Below, piece after piece: positions 1 through 8,299 of a stretch of DNA of 33,600 nucleotides. A program made the translations under genes and the position numbers. Numbering within the stretch: the first letter of the stretch is position 1; each line of letters starts with the position of its first letter. The stretch comes from Bacteroidaceae bacterium (GTDB lineage Bacteria; Bacteroidota; Bacteroidia; Bacteroidales; Bacteroidaceae): assembly GCA_017940185.1 (NCBI GenBank), contig JAGAZE010000048.1, positions 1 to 33,600 of the forward strand. The letters run 5' to 3'. The notes under the pieces are model-generated. The model saw only the letters and a program-made list of their open reading frames with translations, made no database searches and was not told where the DNA came from.

Positions 1-179
1 CGGCGATGAGAAACTCCACAAGGACGGCTATGGCTGGATAGGTTGTTATTACAGCGCATCTGCGTTACCGAAAGGTTGAGGAACCGCCGTATGCGGAACC
101 GCACGTACGGTGGTGTGAGAGGACAAGTGAACACGAAAAGGGGTGAATACCTCTGATTAGTGTTCACCTCCTACTCGAT
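1..179 (+). mobile_element. 3' end of a group II intron (domains V and VI)
   Basis: Domain V is recognisable at 83-114. ACCGCCGTA (83-91) pairs with TACGGTGGT (106-114), with one G-T wobble. The upper stem T92-G95 pairs with C100-A103 over the loop GAAC, and a two-base CG bulge sits at 104-105 on the 3' side. Domain VI follows: GTGAACAC (127-134) pairs with GTGTTCAC (160-167) and an unpaired GATTA could hold the branch-point A. The sequence CCTACTCGAT ending at 179 matches a common bacterial group II intron 3' end. The intron-encoded reverse transcriptase must lie left of the window. Bases 2-76 are open in one frame and end at a TGA, but I could not match that peptide to a known reverse-transcriptase C-terminus. 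The structural call is firm; the exact 3' splice site is good to within a few bases. Confidence 0.8.
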
Positions 180-182
180 TTT

Positions 183-330
183 GTATGCCTGGCATGGGCG
201 CACGCTGTAGGGTGAAAGTCGCGAACGGGTCTGCATAGCAGGAATTGTCAGTCAAGGGCAAGGGTGTCTGTGACGATGTGGAAACCCAAAGGCCACGGAA
301 AACACACGGAGGCGAACAGAGGGAAACCGT
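183..330 (+). mobile_element. 5' end fragment of a second group II intron
   Basis: The segment starts GTATGCCTGGCATGGGC at 183 and continues with GCTGTAGGGTGAAAGTC, GAACGGG, CAGTCAAGGGCAAGGGTGTC and a GTGGAA run. This order and wording match the 5' domain I of common bacterial group II introns, which start GTGYG, carry GGGTGAAAGTC about 30 nt in and CAAGGGTGTC about 100 nt in. It starts three bases after the 3' end of the preceding intron, so the two intron ends are in tandem. No reverse transcriptase follows: by 358 the sequence is a terminator and then minus-strand genes, so only a 5' fragment remains. The right boundary near 330 is a guess, made where the resemblance fades. The identification is by remembered consensus, not by alignment. 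Confidence 0.6.
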
Positions 331-357
331 GTGCGTGTTTGCTTGCCGTGTGGCAGT

Positions 358-390
358 AAAAAAGTGAGACGTACCCCATGGCACGTCTCA
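358..390 (-). terminator. Intrinsic terminator of the C10 protease unit
   Basis: Read on the minus strand, an 8-bp stem (positions 383-390 pairing with 365-372, TGAGACGT) with a 10-nt loop is followed by AC and six T residues (plus-strand A run 358-363). It lies about 60 bp past the stop of the 78-residue protein, which is where the protease operon should end. Confidence 0.75.
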
Positions 391-450
391 ACAATGATGT
401 ATCAGTCAGGAATCATTTGTCCTGTCCGAAGCCTTTTTTTTGACTTTTTG

Positions 451-687
451 TCAGAATTCGGTGTAGGGCTGTTCTTCTTCTGCGATGTCGTCGTCGTTGT
501 CCCACACGTCGTGTGTCTGCACGGGTGGCAGGAAGGTGGGTTCGTCGAAGTCGTTGTATTCCGTTTCGAAGCCCGGTGTTGTTCCGCCTCCGTCGCCGCC
601 AGTCGGGCCAGAGCCCATCAGCGGCTGAGCGGGAAGGAGGGGACGTTGCTTGATGCGGGGGGCTATGTATGCTTGGCGTGTTTTCAT
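451..687 (-). CDS. Small acidic protein encoded downstream of the C10 protease
   Basis: This 78-residue protein has no function that I recognise. Its N-terminus, MKTRQAYIAPRI followed by a short stretch ending in GSG, matches a pattern I know from many small Bacteroidales proteins (Y-x-x-P-x-I ... SG). It is followed by a Gly-rich segment and a strongly acidic C-terminal third (DNDDDIAEEEQ). It starts 18 bp after the protease stop and has an unusually clear ribosome binding site (GGAGGAGA, about 7 nt before the ATG), so it is almost certainly cotranscribed with the protease. Some C10 proteases (SpeB, Bacteroides fragilis Bfp) have small inhibitor genes nearby. That role is possible by position only: the sequence does not look like a Spi-type propeptide mimic and there is no signal peptide. 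Confidence 0.75.
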   Translation of the reverse strand: MKTRQAYIAPRIKQRPLLPAQPLMGSGPTGGDGGGTTPGFETEYNDFDEPTFLPPVQTHDVWDNDDDIAEEEQPYTEF

Positions 688-705
688 GGTATGTCTCCTC
701 CTGTA

Positions 706-3700
706 TTATTTGATGATGATTTTCTTACCGTTGTTCAGGTATATGCCCTTCTGTGCGGGTCGGCTGTTGAGGCGTCGTCCGTCGAGGGTGTACCAGTTGC
801 TGTTCGCGTTGCCGTTGCCATTCACATTGATTGTGGCGATGGCCGTGGTGTTGCCGTTGCTGCCTCGCACGGCGAAGTTGATGGTGGCCGGTGCCACTGC
901 CATGTCGGGCACGCCTATCATGAAGTAGGCTCCGAAGGGTGCCACTGTGGCCGAACTGGAGAGGGCGAAGGTGTTGCCTGCGGTGTTGAGCGCATAGATG
1001 TTGCTCTGTGCCGTGGTGGTGTAGTTGCCCACAAACTTGTAGTAGTCGCTGCCGATGGATGTCATCGGCTTGGCCTGTGCGTATACCTGTGCATTGTTGG
1101 CGCTGAAGACGATGGCCTTGCCTGTGAGGTTCCACTTGTCGCCCCACTTGTCGCCCGGCACGGCGATGAGGTATGGGCGGTTGGCGAGGAACTGCTCGGG
1201 ATAGGTGAAGTATACGGTGTTGGTGGACAGGTCGTCGGCGCCGTATTCGTAGAGCCAGTATTCACCTGTCTCGTCCTCGTCGGAAGTGAAGAAGGTGAGT
1301 TCGTTGGTGCTCTCCATGACACTTGTCGGTGCGAAGGGCAGTGTGATTGTCTCCCATCCGCTGCGTCGTTGCAGGTCGTTGGCGTCGCTGCTGTTGCCGT
1401 GTCCTTTGGTGAAGGTGCGTGTGTAGGTGATGCTGTTGGCCGTGAAGTCGCGCGGAGCGTAGAAGGCATTGCCAGCGGTGAGCTTGATAGCGGCTGCATT
1501 GTCGCCCTTGATTACGTTTTTGCCGTTGAGCGAAGTGGGTGTCGTCTGTCCTTCGCCCAGGTAGTAGAGCGTGTTGGGGTTGCTGTTGGGCGTCACCGTT
1601 GTGGGGTTCACTGTCGATAAGTCGATGGCTGCGGCGTTGGCGGGCACGGTGATGCTGTTGGCCGATGCCACACCGGTGCGCGTGCCGTCGGCTGTCCAGT
1701 AGGTGTAGCCGTTGTTGAGTACGTGGGTCGACTGCGTCATGTTGCCGCTCCAGCTTCCGGCATAGTAGCGTGGCACAATGCGGTAGGTGTAACCCATGTC
1801 GAGGCCGGTGATGTCGAATTGCACGGTGGCCGTACCATTGGCAGGCACGATAACTCCTGCCTTATGATACTGATTGACGAGGGTGTTGTTCTTGTAGAGC
1901 ATGAGTGTTATCTGTCCCTGGAAGGGGTTGGCGTTGGTGTTGGTCGCCGTCACGGTAGCGTTGATGAAGTCTTCGCCATAGGATGTGAAGGTGTATGTCG
2001 ATGAGCCCGAGCGTGTGCCGTTGGCATTGGTCACCTGCAGCTTGTTGAGCGAGGTGGAGAAGTTGCCCGTGCGTAGCGTGAGCGAGCGTGTGTGGAGCTG
2101 TGTGTTGCATGCGTCGTCGGGCGAGAGTATGAGCGAATATGTGCCTGCCGAGAGGTCTTCTGCCGTGAAGTTCATCTCCACGTCTACGCTCTTGCCTGCC
2201 GGTATGGCCACGCCGTTGGTGGAGATTTTGTTGTCGCTGCTGTTGGCATAGAGGTACAGCTTGCCGTTGTATTCGTCGGTGGCCGAAGTGTTGCGTATGG
2301 TGTAGGTGATGTTTTGGTTGATGCCGATGATGGCGTCGCCGTTGTAGGTAGCTGCCTCCACCACCAGACTGGCCGGGTTGGGCATCGGCGTGAGGGTGGT
2401 GATGGTATTCGAAGCCACTACGGCAACGATGTAGCTTGTCTCGGCACCTATGGGCTCAATGTATTGTGTCCCTACACGATAGAATGGGCGCAGGATGTAG
2501 GTGCCGTTGTTGGTGTAGTCGGTATTGTATACGGGCAGTGTGAAGTTGATAAGATAACCTGAGTTGATGGTGCTGTTGATGCTGAATGTCTTTCGGTTGA
2601 CGTAGGCTCCGGTGGTGGCGTTGTAGATGTTGAATCCTACGCCTGCGATGGTGACGGCGTTGTTGGTGGAGTTGACAAGCCCTGTCGGGATGTTCCATGC
2701 TGTGGTGACACCCTGCTGCTCTGTGGTTCCCGATATGGTGAGTGGTCCTGTCATGCCGAGCTTGGTGCTGCCGCTGAAGGTGCCTCCCTCGGCGGGTGCG
2801 CATCCGGGCTGTATGCCGATGACGGCTCCTTGCGAGTAGCTGAATCCGTTGCTGGTGCTGCTGCCGCCGCTGCCGCTCTCGTAGGGGTTGAGCACGGAGA
2901 GCAGAAAGTAGCCGTTGGCCGAGCCCGACCACCCCCAGTTGATGTGGAAGTAGTCGTCGTAACTGAATCCGTCGCACACGAAGGCATGTCCGCCGCCGTC
3001 GCTCTGGCCGCTGTAGACTACCGGGCGGCCGTTTTTCAACTCATTGTAGATGAGGTCTGACCATTGGTTGATGGTATAGCCCGAGCGCGACACATAGTCG
3101 ACGCTGCTCTGGTCGTAGCCGAAGTAGTTGACCAGTGCTGCTGCCACCTTGTTGGTCTGCGTGCCCGAGCCGCCCACGACGCTGGTGCCGTACTCCATGA
3201 TGACGGAGTGGCCGCAGTATTCCATGAGTGTGGCCACGGCATTGCCCTGTGCGGTGGTGTAGGAACCGCTGTAGTCGTCGATCATGTTGTCCCAGTCGAA
3301 GGTGGTGGAGGGCAGGTCGTCGATGGTCATGCTCTTATACGACACCGAGCCGCTGGTGCTGTAGTAGGGATAGGTCATGGTGTAGCCTGGCACGGCCTTG
3401 GTGGGGGCCTGCGGCCAGCGGTTGTAGTACATCACCTGCGCCATGGCCGTTGCCACGCATCCCGTGTAGGTCTTTTCAGCGCTGTAGCCAGCGTAGTTGG
3501 TGAGCTCGGGGCACAGGTTGTTGTAAGGTTCGGTCTGGTCCCAGATGGATGTCACCATGGGCTGTATGGTATTGCGTGTGGCGGTCTGTGCCTTACGCCT
3601 GGCTGTGGCTGCTGTGGTGGCTGTAGTAGCGCTGATGTGGTTGTCGTCGAGCCACTGTATCTGCTCTTCGTATCCCTTCAGCCATGCACGCAGGTTGTCG

Positions 3701-4011
3701 GGCATGGTGTTGGCATCGAAGTGACCTGTGGGCGAGTATCCCAGCACGGCTTCGGTGCGGTCGTCGCCGCTCATGATGACGAAGCCCTGCCGGTTGTCGG
3801 CATTGAATACGTAGTAGTAGGCCTCGTCGGCTGTTGCGGCAGCACCCTTGCGCGGTGCCTTGTGTGCCACGGCTGTGGTCAGCATGGCACGCGGGTTGAC
3901 CTGTTGCATGAAGGCCACGGCTTGCTGGCGTGCCTGACTCATGCTGATGGGCGCTGCCTGCACGAGCAGAGCTACGATAAACAGCAATGAGAGGAGGAAA
4001 ACTTTTTTCAT
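706..4011 (-). CDS. Secreted C10-family (streptopain-like) cysteine protease with Prevotella-type C-terminal tail
   Basis: This 1101-residue protein has a signal peptide (residues 1-19, MKKVFLLSLLFIVALLVQA), a Spi-like propeptide region (about 20-145) and a C10 peptidase domain (about 150-405). The catalytic Cys is C185 in YTGCVATAMAQ and the catalytic His is H342 in GGHAFVCDGF; the family motif FHINWGWSG follows at 355-363. Residues 420-1000 are repetitive beta-rich segments, probably Ig-like. The C-terminus has the WYTLDGRRLN...KGIYLNNGKKIIIK layout, which resembles type IX secretion sorting domains. It should cleave proteins at the surface or outside the cell. It has its own promoter at 4119-4150 and is followed by the 78-residue gene. 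The catalytic core is complete. The family assignment is firm; the secretion route is inferred. Confidence 0.92.
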   Translation of the reverse strand: MKKVFLLSLLFIVALLVQAAPISMSQARQQAVAFMQQVNPRAMLTTAVAHKAPRKGAAATADEAYYYVFNADNRQGFVIMSGDDRTEAVLGYSPTGHFDANTMPDNLRAWLKGYEEQIQWLDDNHISATTATTAATARRKAQTATRNTIQPMVTSIWDQTEPYNNLCPELTNYAGYSAEKTYTGCVATAMAQVMYYNRWPQAPTKAVPGYTMTYPYYSTSGSVSYKSMTIDDLPSTTFDWDNMIDDYSGSYTTAQGNAVATLMEYCGHSVIMEYGTSVVGGSGTQTNKVAAALVNYFGYDQSSVDYVSRSGYTINQWSDLIYNELKNGRPVVYSGQSDGGGHAFVCDGFSYDDYFHINWGWSGSANGYFLLSVLNPYESGSGGSSTSNGFSYSQGAVIGIQPGCAPAEGGTFSGSTKLGMTGPLTISGTTEQQGVTTAWNIPTGLVNSTNNAVTIAGVGFNIYNATTGAYVNRKTFSINSTINSGYLINFTLPVYNTDYTNNGTYILRPFYRVGTQYIEPIGAETSYIVAVVASNTITTLTPMPNPASLVVEAATYNGDAIIGINQNITYTIRNTSATDEYNGKLYLYANSSDNKISTNGVAIPAGKSVDVEMNFTAEDLSAGTYSLILSPDDACNTQLHTRSLTLRTGNFSTSLNKLQVTNANGTRSGSSTYTFTSYGEDFINATVTATNTNANPFQGQITLMLYKNNTLVNQYHKAGVIVPANGTATVQFDITGLDMGYTYRIVPRYYAGSWSGNMTQSTHVLNNGYTYWTADGTRTGVASANSITVPANAAAIDLSTVNPTTVTPNSNPNTLYYLGEGQTTPTSLNGKNVIKGDNAAAIKLTAGNAFYAPRDFTANSITYTRTFTKGHGNSSDANDLQRRSGWETITLPFAPTSVMESTNELTFFTSDEDETGEYWLYEYGADDLSTNTVYFTYPEQFLANRPYLIAVPGDKWGDKWNLTGKAIVFSANNAQVYAQAKPMTSIGSDYYKFVGNYTTTAQSNIYALNTAGNTFALSSSATVAPFGAYFMIGVPDMAVAPATINFAVRGSNGNTTAIATINVNGNGNANSNWYTLDGRRLNSRPAQKGIYLNNGKKIIIK

Positions 4012-4118
4012 AGTAGGTGTGTTTTATTGTTTTGGTCGTGTGTAGTTGCTGTTGTGAATTGTAATATCAATGCACGCAAGCATGGGCACATGGACGAAAA
4101 CCATGTGTTTTCAACCCC

Positions 4119-4150
4119 CAAATGTAGTGATTAGGCGGATGCTATGCAAA
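4119..4150 (-). promoter_or_regulatory. Bacteroidetes promoter of the C10 protease gene
   Basis: On the minus strand TTTG (4147-4150), a 20-nt spacer, and TACATTTG (4119-4126) match the Bacteroidetes consensus TTTG-N19-21-TAnnTTTG exactly. Predicted transcription start is near 4113, which gives a leader of about 100 nt. Confidence 0.85.
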
Positions 4151-4202
4151 AAAAGTAGGCAAAAAATGCAGCAATCAGCACATAGATGAGTGCCAATTGC
4201 AT
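4131..4202 (-). CDS. Possible 23-residue hydrophobic peptide downstream of lptD
   Basis: An ATG at 4202 opens a 23-codon frame ending TAA at 4131. The peptide begins MQLALIYVLIAAFF and ends FCIASA, so it is one uninterrupted hydrophobic segment, long enough for a single membrane helix. The ATG is 34 nt past the lptD stop, preceded by an A-rich TTAAACAAA, the usual Bacteroidetes start context. The frame overlaps the -33 box and spacer of the protease promoter, so the hydrophobic codons could simply reflect T-rich promoter DNA. I do not recognise the peptide. Confidence 0.3.
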   Translation of the reverse strand: MQLALIYVLIAAFFAYFFCIASA

Positions 4203-4236
4203 TTTGTTTAATCTCTTGTGGTGTTGGGCAAGATGC

Positions 4237-7137
4237 TTAGTACCACTCTATAATGTTGGAGAATGAGCTTCGCTTGTCGTACTTGAGCGCATCGGTGAGG
4301 GTTGCGGCGTTGCATCGAAAGCTGAAATTGTAGCTGGTGTAGGGTGCCAGCACTACGGAGCACGACATGTTGAAGCAGTGCAGGTCGCGTGAGAGTGTGG
4401 CCTGGGTCATGGATATCTTGTGGTTGTCGAAATCGTAGCCCGACGAGAACTGTATGTTCCATCCGTCGCTGATGCGCAGGTTGCCGCTTACGTTGAGCGT
4501 TTGCGAAATCTTGTACGGATAGCGCATGGTGCGCGTGTTGAACTTGCCTGCGGTGTTTTCGCGCACGGTGATGCCATATCCGAAAGTGAGCGACCATGGC
4601 ATGTTGAAGAGCATGAATCCGTCGGCGTCGGTGTCGGCCTTGCTTCCTGTCTTGCGCTTGGCGCCTGTCTTGCCGCGTTCCAGTTCGTCGTCGATATTGC
4701 TTTCGCGGTCGGTGTCGGTGCCCAGTTCTTCTTCGTTGGCATTGTCGTCGTCGCGCTCATCGGCATCTTTCCCTTGGAAGAGGCGCCGCAGTTTCTCGGG
4801 GGTGAGGGTGTAGCTGATGTTTTGCGATGTGCCGAGGAATCGCCCGAAGCGTCCGCGTCCCCATTCGGTGTGGGTGCCGATGTAGGGGCGTCCGTTCTCG
4901 TCGAGCTCGTAGGCATAGGTGGCAAACACCGCATTGGCGTTGAAGGTGTATGACTTCCACCACTTCAGGCGTATGTTCATCGACAGGTCGCTCCATGGCC
5001 GAACCTTGGCAGCGGTGTTGTACGACATGGTCAGCCCCAAGTTGTCGATGACAGATATCTTGCGAAATCCCGTTGTGTCTTTGTCGGAGCGTATCTTCAT
5101 CTCGATGTTGTTGCTGAGCGAGAATCCGATGTTGCCGCTCTTTCCCGTTCCCGGCACTCCGTAGAGCGAGTTGCTGAAGGGTGAGTAGTTCACCAGTGTC
5201 ACGTTGCCGTCGGTGTCGGTGCGCTGATAGGTCTCGTAGTATCCGTAGCGGTCGGTGCCGAAGTCGGGTGAGTAGGTGTAGGTGAGTGATGGTGTGAGCA
5301 CGTGGCGCACGGCAATGATCTTGTCGCCGAAGATGCGCCGGTTGGGTGTGAAGAAGCCGTAGAGCTTTGTGGAGGCGGTGAAGGCCAGCGACCAGTTGTA
5401 GACGTTGTAGAAGCCGTTGACGGTGTCGCGCACCTCGCTTTGTGTGGCCTCGTCCCATGAGCGCATCACCTTACTGGTGTACATGCGGTCGGTGAAGGTG
5501 AAGGTGGGGTTGAAGTTGATGTATTTCAGCACCGTGAACGACCCTGTGATGGGCACGGTGTGCTTCATGCCGTTGCGCCAGTCTTTCACCAGATTGCTCT
5601 TCAGCAGTCGGTCCTCCTTGGTATTGATAGAGTTGCTGAGTTGTCCGGAGTAGCGCACATTGATTTTCTCATACCATCGTGCCTTGCCCACAGCATTCTT
5701 GCGCTTGAAGGGGTAGAAGGTGCTGATGGTCACGTTGACGTCGGGCAGTGTGAGTGCTATGGTGGAGTCGCGCATGTTTTGCGTGAGGTTGGCTGTGAGG
5801 CTCAGGTTCATGCCGATGCTCGAGAAGGTGGTTGACCAGTTCACCGACGAGGTGCGTGTCGACTGTGTGAGCGCCTGTGGGTTGTACATGCCTGTGAGGT
5901 TGTTGCGCTCGTAACTCGATGTGGCGAAGTTGACACTGGCCGACAGTGTGCGGTAGGGGTTGGCCTTGGGATCCTGGCGGTGGTTCCACTGTATCTTGAA
6001 GCTCGACTGTCGTGAGTAGTCGGCCAGTCCTTTTTCTCCCGTCTTGGTGTCCTGATAGCTGGCGAAGAAGCGTCCGTTGTACTTATATCGCCGGCGGTAG
6101 TTGCTGGCAGCCGACAGTCCCCACGACCCCTTGGTGTAGATTTCGCCCAACAGCTTCAGGTCCCACTTGTCGCTGAGGGCGAAGTAGTAGCCGCCGTCGC
6201 GCAGGTAGAAGCCGCGGCTGTTCTCGTCGCCGTAGGAGGGCATGATAATGCCGCTGGAGTATTTCTTTGTGAAGGGGAAAAAGCCGTAGGGGATGGCGAT
6301 GGGCAGTGGTACGTCGGCCACTACGAGGTAGGCCGGGCCGAACACTACGTCCTTGTCGGGGCGAACCTTGGCACGCGACAAGGCGATGTAGAAGTCGGGG
6401 TGCGGATCGTCGCAGGTGGTGTAGCGTCCGTGCTCTATGTAGAACACGCCCGTGCTGTCGCGTTTGGAGTGCCTGGCGGTGAGGAAACCGTCTTCCTGCG
6501 CTGTGGTGACATTGTTGATGAAGCCGCGTTTGGTCTTGAGGTTGAAGGCGATGGTGTCGCTCTCGTATTCGTCGACACCCATCTTAAACTCCGGGCGCCC
6601 TCTCACGCCGTCCTTCTCCAGCGAGTCGGCAACGCCTGTGGCATGGATGAGGTTGCTGTCGAGATTCATGCGTATCTTCTCGCTCTTGAGCTCCATGTTC
6701 TCGTAGTCGATGGTTGACGTGCCGTAGAGGTGCACCACGCGTCGCTTGGCGTCGTAGACGAGCGAGTCTTGCGCCGAGTAACTGATGGGCGCATTGATGC
6801 TGTTGCCCTTGGCGCGGTTGATGCTGTCGAGGCGCAGGCTGTCGTCCACCACACGGTTGTGCATGTAGATGGCTTTACGCAGCGAGTCCATGCCCATGGT
6901 GTCGCGTGTGATGTCGGGGATAGTGTCGTTCAGGCTGTCGCGGCGGGCGCGCGTGCCCTCTATGCGTCGCATGGCATCGTCGGTGCGCTGCATGGTGCGC
7001 CGCTTCTGGGCGCGAGGTACCGTGTCGTCGGGACACACCGACGAAGGGCCTGCATTCGGCGACGCAGGCACAACACCACCGACAGCCATGAAAATGACTG
7101 CCGAGAGCAACAGAGACAAAAGCAATATGCGTCTCAT
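4237..7137 (-). CDS. lptD: LPS-assembly outer membrane protein LptD (Bacteroidetes type)
   Basis: LptD is the beta-barrel that inserts lipopolysaccharide into the outer leaflet of the outer membrane. I chose the ATG at 7137 (966 residues) because it gives a clean signal peptide (MRRILLLSLLLSAVIFMAVGG); an ATG 17 codons upstream adds a poor N-terminus and lies beyond the promoter box at 7146-7153. After a Ser/Arg/Asp-rich linker comes an OstA-like periplasmic domain (VYDAKRRVVHLYGTSTIDYENMEL, with shared OstA spacing), then the conserved PLPIAIPYGFFPF strand and a long Tyr/Ser-rich barrel ending in the aromatic residues IIEWY. A charged low-complexity insertion (ADERDDDNANEEELG and following, about 4610-4790) probably forms an exposed loop. 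Family identity is strong; the gene symbol is by homology of type, since Bacteroidetes LptD is divergent. Confidence 0.85.
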   Translation of the reverse strand: MRRILLLSLLLSAVIFMAVGGVVPASPNAGPSSVCPDDTVPRAQKRRTMQRTDDAMRRIEGTRARRDSLNDTIPDITRDTMGMDSLRKAIYMHNRVVDDSLRLDSINRAKGNSINAPISYSAQDSLVYDAKRRVVHLYGTSTIDYENMELKSEKIRMNLDSNLIHATGVADSLEKDGVRGRPEFKMGVDEYESDTIAFNLKTKRGFINNVTTAQEDGFLTARHSKRDSTGVFYIEHGRYTTCDDPHPDFYIALSRAKVRPDKDVVFGPAYLVVADVPLPIAIPYGFFPFTKKYSSGIIMPSYGDENSRGFYLRDGGYYFALSDKWDLKLLGEIYTKGSWGLSAASNYRRRYKYNGRFFASYQDTKTGEKGLADYSRQSSFKIQWNHRQDPKANPYRTLSASVNFATSSYERNNLTGMYNPQALTQSTRTSSVNWSTTFSSIGMNLSLTANLTQNMRDSTIALTLPDVNVTISTFYPFKRKNAVGKARWYEKINVRYSGQLSNSINTKEDRLLKSNLVKDWRNGMKHTVPITGSFTVLKYINFNPTFTFTDRMYTSKVMRSWDEATQSEVRDTVNGFYNVYNWSLAFTASTKLYGFFTPNRRIFGDKIIAVRHVLTPSLTYTYSPDFGTDRYGYYETYQRTDTDGNVTLVNYSPFSNSLYGVPGTGKSGNIGFSLSNNIEMKIRSDKDTTGFRKISVIDNLGLTMSYNTAAKVRPWSDLSMNIRLKWWKSYTFNANAVFATYAYELDENGRPYIGTHTEWGRGRFGRFLGTSQNISYTLTPEKLRRLFQGKDADERDDDNANEEELGTDTDRESNIDDELERGKTGAKRKTGSKADTDADGFMLFNMPWSLTFGYGITVRENTAGKFNTRTMRYPYKISQTLNVSGNLRISDGWNIQFSSGYDFDNHKISMTQATLSRDLHCFNMSCSVVLAPYTSYNFSFRCNAATLTDALKYDKRSSFSNIIEWY

Positions 7138-7145
7138 TTCAGCCG

Positions 7146-7153
7146 CAAAGGTA
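7146..7153 (-). promoter_or_regulatory. -7 box of lptD, implying a nearly leaderless mRNA
   Basis: TACCTTTG on the minus strand matches the Bacteroidetes TAnnTTTG box. It ends only 8 nt before the chosen ATG at 7137, so the transcript would start at or just before the start codon. No clear TTTG -33 box is present at the usual spacing. Confidence 0.55.
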
Positions 7154-7230
7154 GATAAACCGCTTTGAAGAAGTCGGATAATTATCATCTTTTAACAACT
7201 GTCGGCGGGAGAAGGGGCGTAGGAGTAAGA

Positions 7231-7266
7231 CAACGCATGCCGACGACGTGAAGTCGGCATGCGTTG
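7231..7266 (-). terminator. Perfect 14-bp hairpin after the exchanger gene
   Basis: CAACGCATGCCGAC (7231-7244) and GTCGGCATGCGTTG (7253-7266) are exact reverse complements around an 8-nt loop. It lies 37 bp past the exchanger stop on the minus strand, between that gene and lptD. Neither side has a strong T run, so it may act as a weak or factor-assisted terminator or as a 3'-end stabiliser. Confidence 0.6.
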
Positions 7267-7302
7267 CAATGTGGTGTAATAAAGTCTACTTACTTGTTTT
7301 CC

Positions 7303-8232
7303 TCATGCACCTGCCACGAGATACCACAGATAGCCTGCGCAGATGGCCACCAGCACGGCACCTTCCCAGCGCTCCAAGGTACGCTTGCTGAAGGTGAATG
7401 CCCACAGCAGCAGCACACTCACACCCATCATGGCAAAGTCGACAGGGGTGATGCCTTTTATCTGCATGGGTGAGATGAGTCCTGTGAGGCCTAAGGCCAT
7501 GAGAATGTTGAATATGTTGGAACCGATGATGTTGCCTATGGCAATGTCGTTTTGTCCTTTTCGTGCTGCCACCATACTTGTGGCGAGCTCGGGCATGCTG
7601 GTGCCGCCCGCTACGATAGTGAGACCTATGACGGCTTCCGAAACGCCGAGACTTCCGGCAAGGGCCGAAGCACCATTGACAAAAACGTTGCTGCCCACAA
7701 CCAGACAGGCCAGTCCCAACACGATGAACCCTATGGCAAGGGCGAGGGAGTAGTTTTTGCTTTTCAGCTCTTCAGTGGGTTTGGCTCCTTTGGCACTGCG
7801 CACGGTGTAGACCATGAAGAGCAGAAAGCCCGCGAAGAGTGCGAGGCAGTCCCAGCGCGACAGGTTGCCATCAATACTGAGCACGACGAGCAGCGCCGTT
7901 GCCACCACCAGAATGGGCATGTTGCGCACCAATGTGGCACGTTGCACCAGTAATGGCGCTACACAGGCTGATGCACCACCCACCAACAGGATGTTGATGA
8001 TGTTGCTGCCCACCACGTTGCCCACGGCCATGTCGGGGGTTTGTTTGATGGCAGAGAGCAGGCTGACGAAAAACTCAGGCATACTGGTGCCGATGGCCAA
8101 CACCGTAAGACCTATTATCAGAGGGGGGATGTTGAGACGGCGAGCCACTACTACGGCACCGTCGGTCATCTTGTCGGCACCCCAAAGCACCACAACGGCA
8201 CCGAGGACAATGTAGAGAATGTTGAGTAGCAT
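7303..8232 (-). CDS. CaCA-family Na+/Ca2+ exchanger (YrbG-like)
   Basis: An inner-membrane cation antiporter of the Ca2+:cation antiporter family, 309 residues from the ATG at 8232. Longer readings upstream would run through the promoter box at 8300 and have no homology-like sequence. Both halves carry the duplicated alpha repeat of the family: GLTVLAIGTSMPEF ... GNVVGSNIINILL in the first half and GLTIVAGGTSMPEL ... GNIIGSNIFNILM in the second, with the ion-binding Glu in each SMPE. About ten membrane helices are visible, separated by a hydrophilic stretch around SAKGAKPTEELKSK. It is expected to export Ca2+ in exchange for Na+ or H+. It has its own promoter-like box and is probably monocistronic. 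Confidence 0.9.
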   Translation of the reverse strand: MLLNILYIVLGAVVVLWGADKMTDGAVVVARRLNIPPLIIGLTVLAIGTSMPEFFVSLLSAIKQTPDMAVGNVVGSNIINILLVGGASACVAPLLVQRATLVRNMPILVVATALLVVLSIDGNLSRWDCLALFAGFLLFMVYTVRSAKGAKPTEELKSKNYSLALAIGFIVLGLACLVVGSNVFVNGASALAGSLGVSEAVIGLTIVAGGTSMPELATSMVAARKGQNDIAIGNIIGSNIFNILMALGLTGLISPMQIKGITPVDFAMMGVSVLLLWAFTFSKRTLERWEGAVLVAICAGYLWYLVAGA

Positions 8233-8299
8233 ATGCGTGAAGGGTGAGTGTAACGTTGGCAACGCAACAAACCGAAAGACAGTCGGTCTTTGTGGATGG

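Noticed and set aside
331-1620. 429-codon plus-strand frame
   Set aside because: Val/Gly/Cys-rich shadow of the C10 protease and its small neighbour on the minus strand; no domain and it runs through the minus-strand terminator.
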